A stretch of 64,000 nt of DNA from Dipylidium caninum (lineage: Eukaryota; Platyhelminthes; Cestoda; Cyclophyllidea; Dipylidiidae): the NCBI GenBank assembly GCA_017562135.1, contig QEYB01000715.1, positions 992,001-1,056,000 on the forward strand, in the 5' to 3' direction. This document shows, piece by piece, positions 61,034 to 64,000 of this stretch. The number at the start of each line of letters is the position of its first letter. The first letter of the stretch is position 1. The position numbers were made by a program, and so were the translations under genes. The notes under the pieces were generated by a model, which did not search any database, had not been told where the DNA came from, and was given only the letters and a program-made list of their open reading frames with translations.

Positions 61034-64000
61034 ATGAAAACCAAACCTAAAAATCCTACAACTACGTGCATTTCAAACCTTGTGGAGGTAAGTTCTCTAA
61101 AATTTGCTATTCTGGTAATGATTTACCTAAAATCTCGAACTTCTATGCCTTTAGTTCCTCAGTGACACGGGTTATGAAGGCCAGGTTTCTCTAAAATCTC
61201 TTCAGAGCCCCAGTCAGAAGCTCGTCGTCTCCATCTTTACCCACATACTAAATCACTTCGCTCCCAACTATTTCATTCCTAATGATAAAGTAGCCTTCGA
61301 AGACTACTTTATTAGGTAATTTTCATATTTGCTAGTTTTTGTTTGGTAAACTTATTACAGTCTGCTTCTTAGATGCTAGCTGATAGTTTGTCACCAAGGC
61401 TCGACGATTATAACATGGTACTTATGTCTGCCATGCATCAAAAATGGTTTTGTGTATGTAATCCTAATTTAAAACTCTTTTGTTGTGTATAGTCAACATC
61501 CAAAGTGGGACGCACAACTGGTCCCCGCACTCATGGACATATATGAAATGTTTTTGGTTATATTTCTTGCCGATGTATGATTTTAGCACGTTCAAATCAT
61601 TTGGCTATCCGGTGGCCCTAAAACGGAGTACTGTGACAACGCCAGGTGCTCCCCATTCAGCCTCACAAATTCTCGCAGCATTAGATTGGCTTCGCAATGA
61701 ACTCTCTGGCTCTATGTTTGTAATTCTCATATTTTCCTTTTATTTCATGGTTGACATTGGGGCCTAACATCCAATCTATCCTGCTTTGTTAAATGTTAAC
61801 TGTTGTTTAATAGGGACCGTACTCCTTTGAAGTGAATTAGTTTTGCGTAATGCATGGAATAATAATGCCCTAATCTCAAATGCCGTCTTGTCTCCGCTCT
61901 CCAGACCATGATTAGTTTCAAAAGTTTTGCTTCACTTGGCGAAGCGTGCATCTTCGAAATTCCAAGCATTGCATCCCTTTCATGTATACAAGTTAGATGT
62001 TCTCGATTCTTTGTAGAAAATGGATGATATCTACTTCATCACCGAAAATGATGAAGGACCGGTGGGCAAATTGATTTTTGATTTTTTACTCGACTGCGTT
62101 GCTGCGAATACAGTAGAGCCGCCAGTTGAGGCTCGAGAAGTAAGTTCTCATTCAGAAGTTTTGCTTTGGTAAAATGTATTTCCATGCACAGTAACATCTA
62201 ATGACTTCGTTTTTACATATTTTTTGTTTAATGGGAGCTAGTTTCCTGAATATTCCTGTTATCAAACTCATCAAATTACTGATGCTAAACTTTTTTGTCT
62301 TACGTTTACAGCGGTTTGAGGCAGAATGTGCGCGTAGCCTGGGGTGTCGTCCGGAGGATTTGGCGGAGCTGGAAGCTCAGTTAGAGGAAATAGAAAATCT
62401 CCCTTCAGCTGCAAACCTCGTCCAACAAGAACACGATCTTCGCTCCCGCCTCGCCGCTATCGACCGCGAGTTGGCTGAACACAGTGACCATTTGCAGCAT
62501 CTTCAAACCCTCATACCCGAGGCTGAGGTTCTCTTTTCCTCTTAGTTTATTCGCTAGAAATTGTTTGGCTTAATTTGTGGAAGGCGAGAATTAGGAATGA
62601 TGTTTTTTAGGTCAGACTGAAAATTACTTCGTGTGTACTTTGATTCACTTAATTATATCATCTTTTGCTTTGTCTAGGGGAAGGGCCGTCTTATACTTCC
62701 ACCTGCTTGCGCCAAGCTATTAACTACTTCCTTTATGTGAATCTTGAATGATATCTTTCGTAAAAGATAAACGTATCAATGTATTCAAGATTGTCTTAAC
62801 GCAATTAAATAACCACATTTTCTTTCAGGCAAAAGCTAACGCGGCCGCTTCAAATGTTCAAAAAGTTCGTGATCAATTTAATGAAGTGACATCCGAAGTG
62901 GAGAAGTTGGAAGCCATTGTTTCATCCCAACGAGCTACGTATGTTCAGGCGTTCTGCTTCACTACAATTTCGCAAATCAGTATATGCTAAATTAATTTTG
63001 GTAATTTACACTATCACTCACCTGACAGATTTTACAGTTTAGAAAAATACTGTAAATCAGCTATTTTCTCCGATAACACGATTTCATATTATGAGGTTAA
63101 CGTGAATGAAACGCTTCTTAATAAAATATTTGAGTTCCTCAGCAAAGATCCTGTATTTTCCGTTCGTTTTTTAGCTTTGGAGACATTGTTAATACTTACC
63201 AGCGCCTAGTGGAACACCATCAACAGCGTGTTCGTGTGAAAGAAGAGCTGGTCCAACGTTTGCACGAGCGCTCCATCGAACTTGGACGCTTGGACAAGCC
63301 CGTGGCACCAGCTCTTGACGAATACAATTCTCTTGCTGTGCGTTTGGTAAGTGCTTACTCCCGAGCTTAACATGTCTATCTTATAGAAAATTTTTCCAAT
63401 GCAAGAACTTGGGTGCGCATTTATTTTTTCTTTGCTGATAATTACAGAGTGATCCTTCATTGCCACAGCTGAAGATGCGCTCCTATTTGCACACCTTTGA
63501 TCCTTTGAAGGAGATTCCTGTAATTTGTATGGAGCTCGCTGACGTTCAGACGAAACTGAAAAGCTTGGCAGAATCTAGCGAAGTTGAGCTTACTCGCAAA
63601 CGAGGTGAAATTGCAAGCTTAGAATCGGTTTTCTGAAAAAAGGTTAGTTTGGGGACCTTGTTTACGCATTCAAAACGTTGAAATTGCAAATTAATAAATG
63701 TTAAATAATTTTGCTGATTTGTGAAACACTCGCTATAAGTCATTATAAATAACACTAGACGTCAATGTTCTCTTATTGTAGTAGAAACGCCCTTTTGGTA
63801 TTTATGAGAATTGTAAGTATTTTGGGTTGATGCTATTTAAATCAATTTTACAAGTCTATTTTTGACAAACAGAAGGAGGAGCTGGATAAACTGGAGCTAG
63901 ACTTGGTTGAATCTAAGAAGAAACACGAGGAGCTGGAGTGTCAAGCCCTTTCAAAGAAAGAAGCCTTCAACAAGTGGGTTACTGAAACCGACGAGGCTAT
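61034..64000 (+). CDS. NDC80: Kinetochore protein NDC80/HEC1, partial
   Basis: Ndc80 is the microtubule-binding subunit of the Ndc80 kinetochore complex, with a calponin-homology head and a long coiled coil. Exons: to 61087 (ATG at 61034, or an acceptor at 61010), 61155-61315, 61587-61719, 62017-62139, 62312-62527, 62829-62938, 63175-63346, 63448-63627, and 63873 past the window end. The head shows EFLSDTGYEGQVSLKSLQSP, SIFTHILNHFAPNYFIP, FKSFGYPVALKRST and TPGAPHSASQILAALDWL, matching human SLQSPTTKDFLKIF, ELGYPFALSKS and VGAPHTWPQIVAALVWL. Downstream exons are coiled-coil (LAELEAQLEEIENL, VEKLEAIVSSQ, KEELDKLELDL). The human N-terminal tail of about 80 aa has no counterpart found. After 63627 the weak donor GTTTTC must be used, because the stronger donor at 63643 would include an in-frame TGA (63634-63636). 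Confidence 0.9.

Noticed and set aside
63634..63636. Selenocysteine reading of the NDC80 TGA
   Set aside because: No Ndc80 is a selenoprotein and no SECIS context can be argued; a weak donor or a sequence error is simpler.

Overview
The window is eukaryotic: coding sequence is split into many short exons with GT-AG (and a few GC-AG) introns. Gene content is animal (innexin gap-junction protein, FEZ/UNC-76, THADA, NDC80, CSTF3, SEH1). Very short introns (31, 34, 40 and 43 nt), degenerate mariner transposons in introns and a compact AT-rich gene block fit a flatworm, probably a parasitic one such as a tapeworm. That placement is inference; no species-specific marker was seen.

Layout. 1-1228 holds no recognisable gene. 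1229-6478 (+) is SEH1, an eight-exon WD40 nucleoporin/GATOR2 gene. About 6.5-33 kb is visibly richer in GC and CpG, holds microsatellites and tandem duplications, and has only two supportable genes, both on the minus strand: a two-exon model of unknown, transcription-cofactor-like character (9575-10760) and a four-exon innexin spread over 12 kb (15094-27174). The innexin has a one-base deletion in a highly conserved motif of exon 3.

From about 33.5 kb the sequence becomes AT-rich and gene-dense. THADA (tRNA methyltransferase regulator; at least 27 exons) occupies 33486-45189 (+), with two decayed mariner elements in its introns. An orphan proline/acid-rich ORF follows at 46087-47139 (+) with a poly(A) signal. 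CSTF3 (CstF-77) lies at 47898-52095 (-), FEZ/UNC-76 at 53186-59894 (-), and the 5' two thirds or so of NDC80/HEC1 from about 61034 (+) to the window end. FEZ and NDC80 are divergent and share a spacer of about 1.1 kb.

The genes do not form one pathway. They are housekeeping functions (nuclear pore/TORC1 signalling, tRNA modification, mRNA 3' processing, kinetochore) plus neuronal transport and gap-junction genes. All exon models were built by eye from conserved motifs, splice-site consensus and intron-phase bookkeeping. The summed THADA, FEZ and SEH1 exons keep one frame end to end, which supports those models. Four local anomalies (innexin deletion, NDC80 in-frame TGA, missing CSTF3 microexon, ambiguous THADA splice at 39.6 kb) could be biology or assembly indels.
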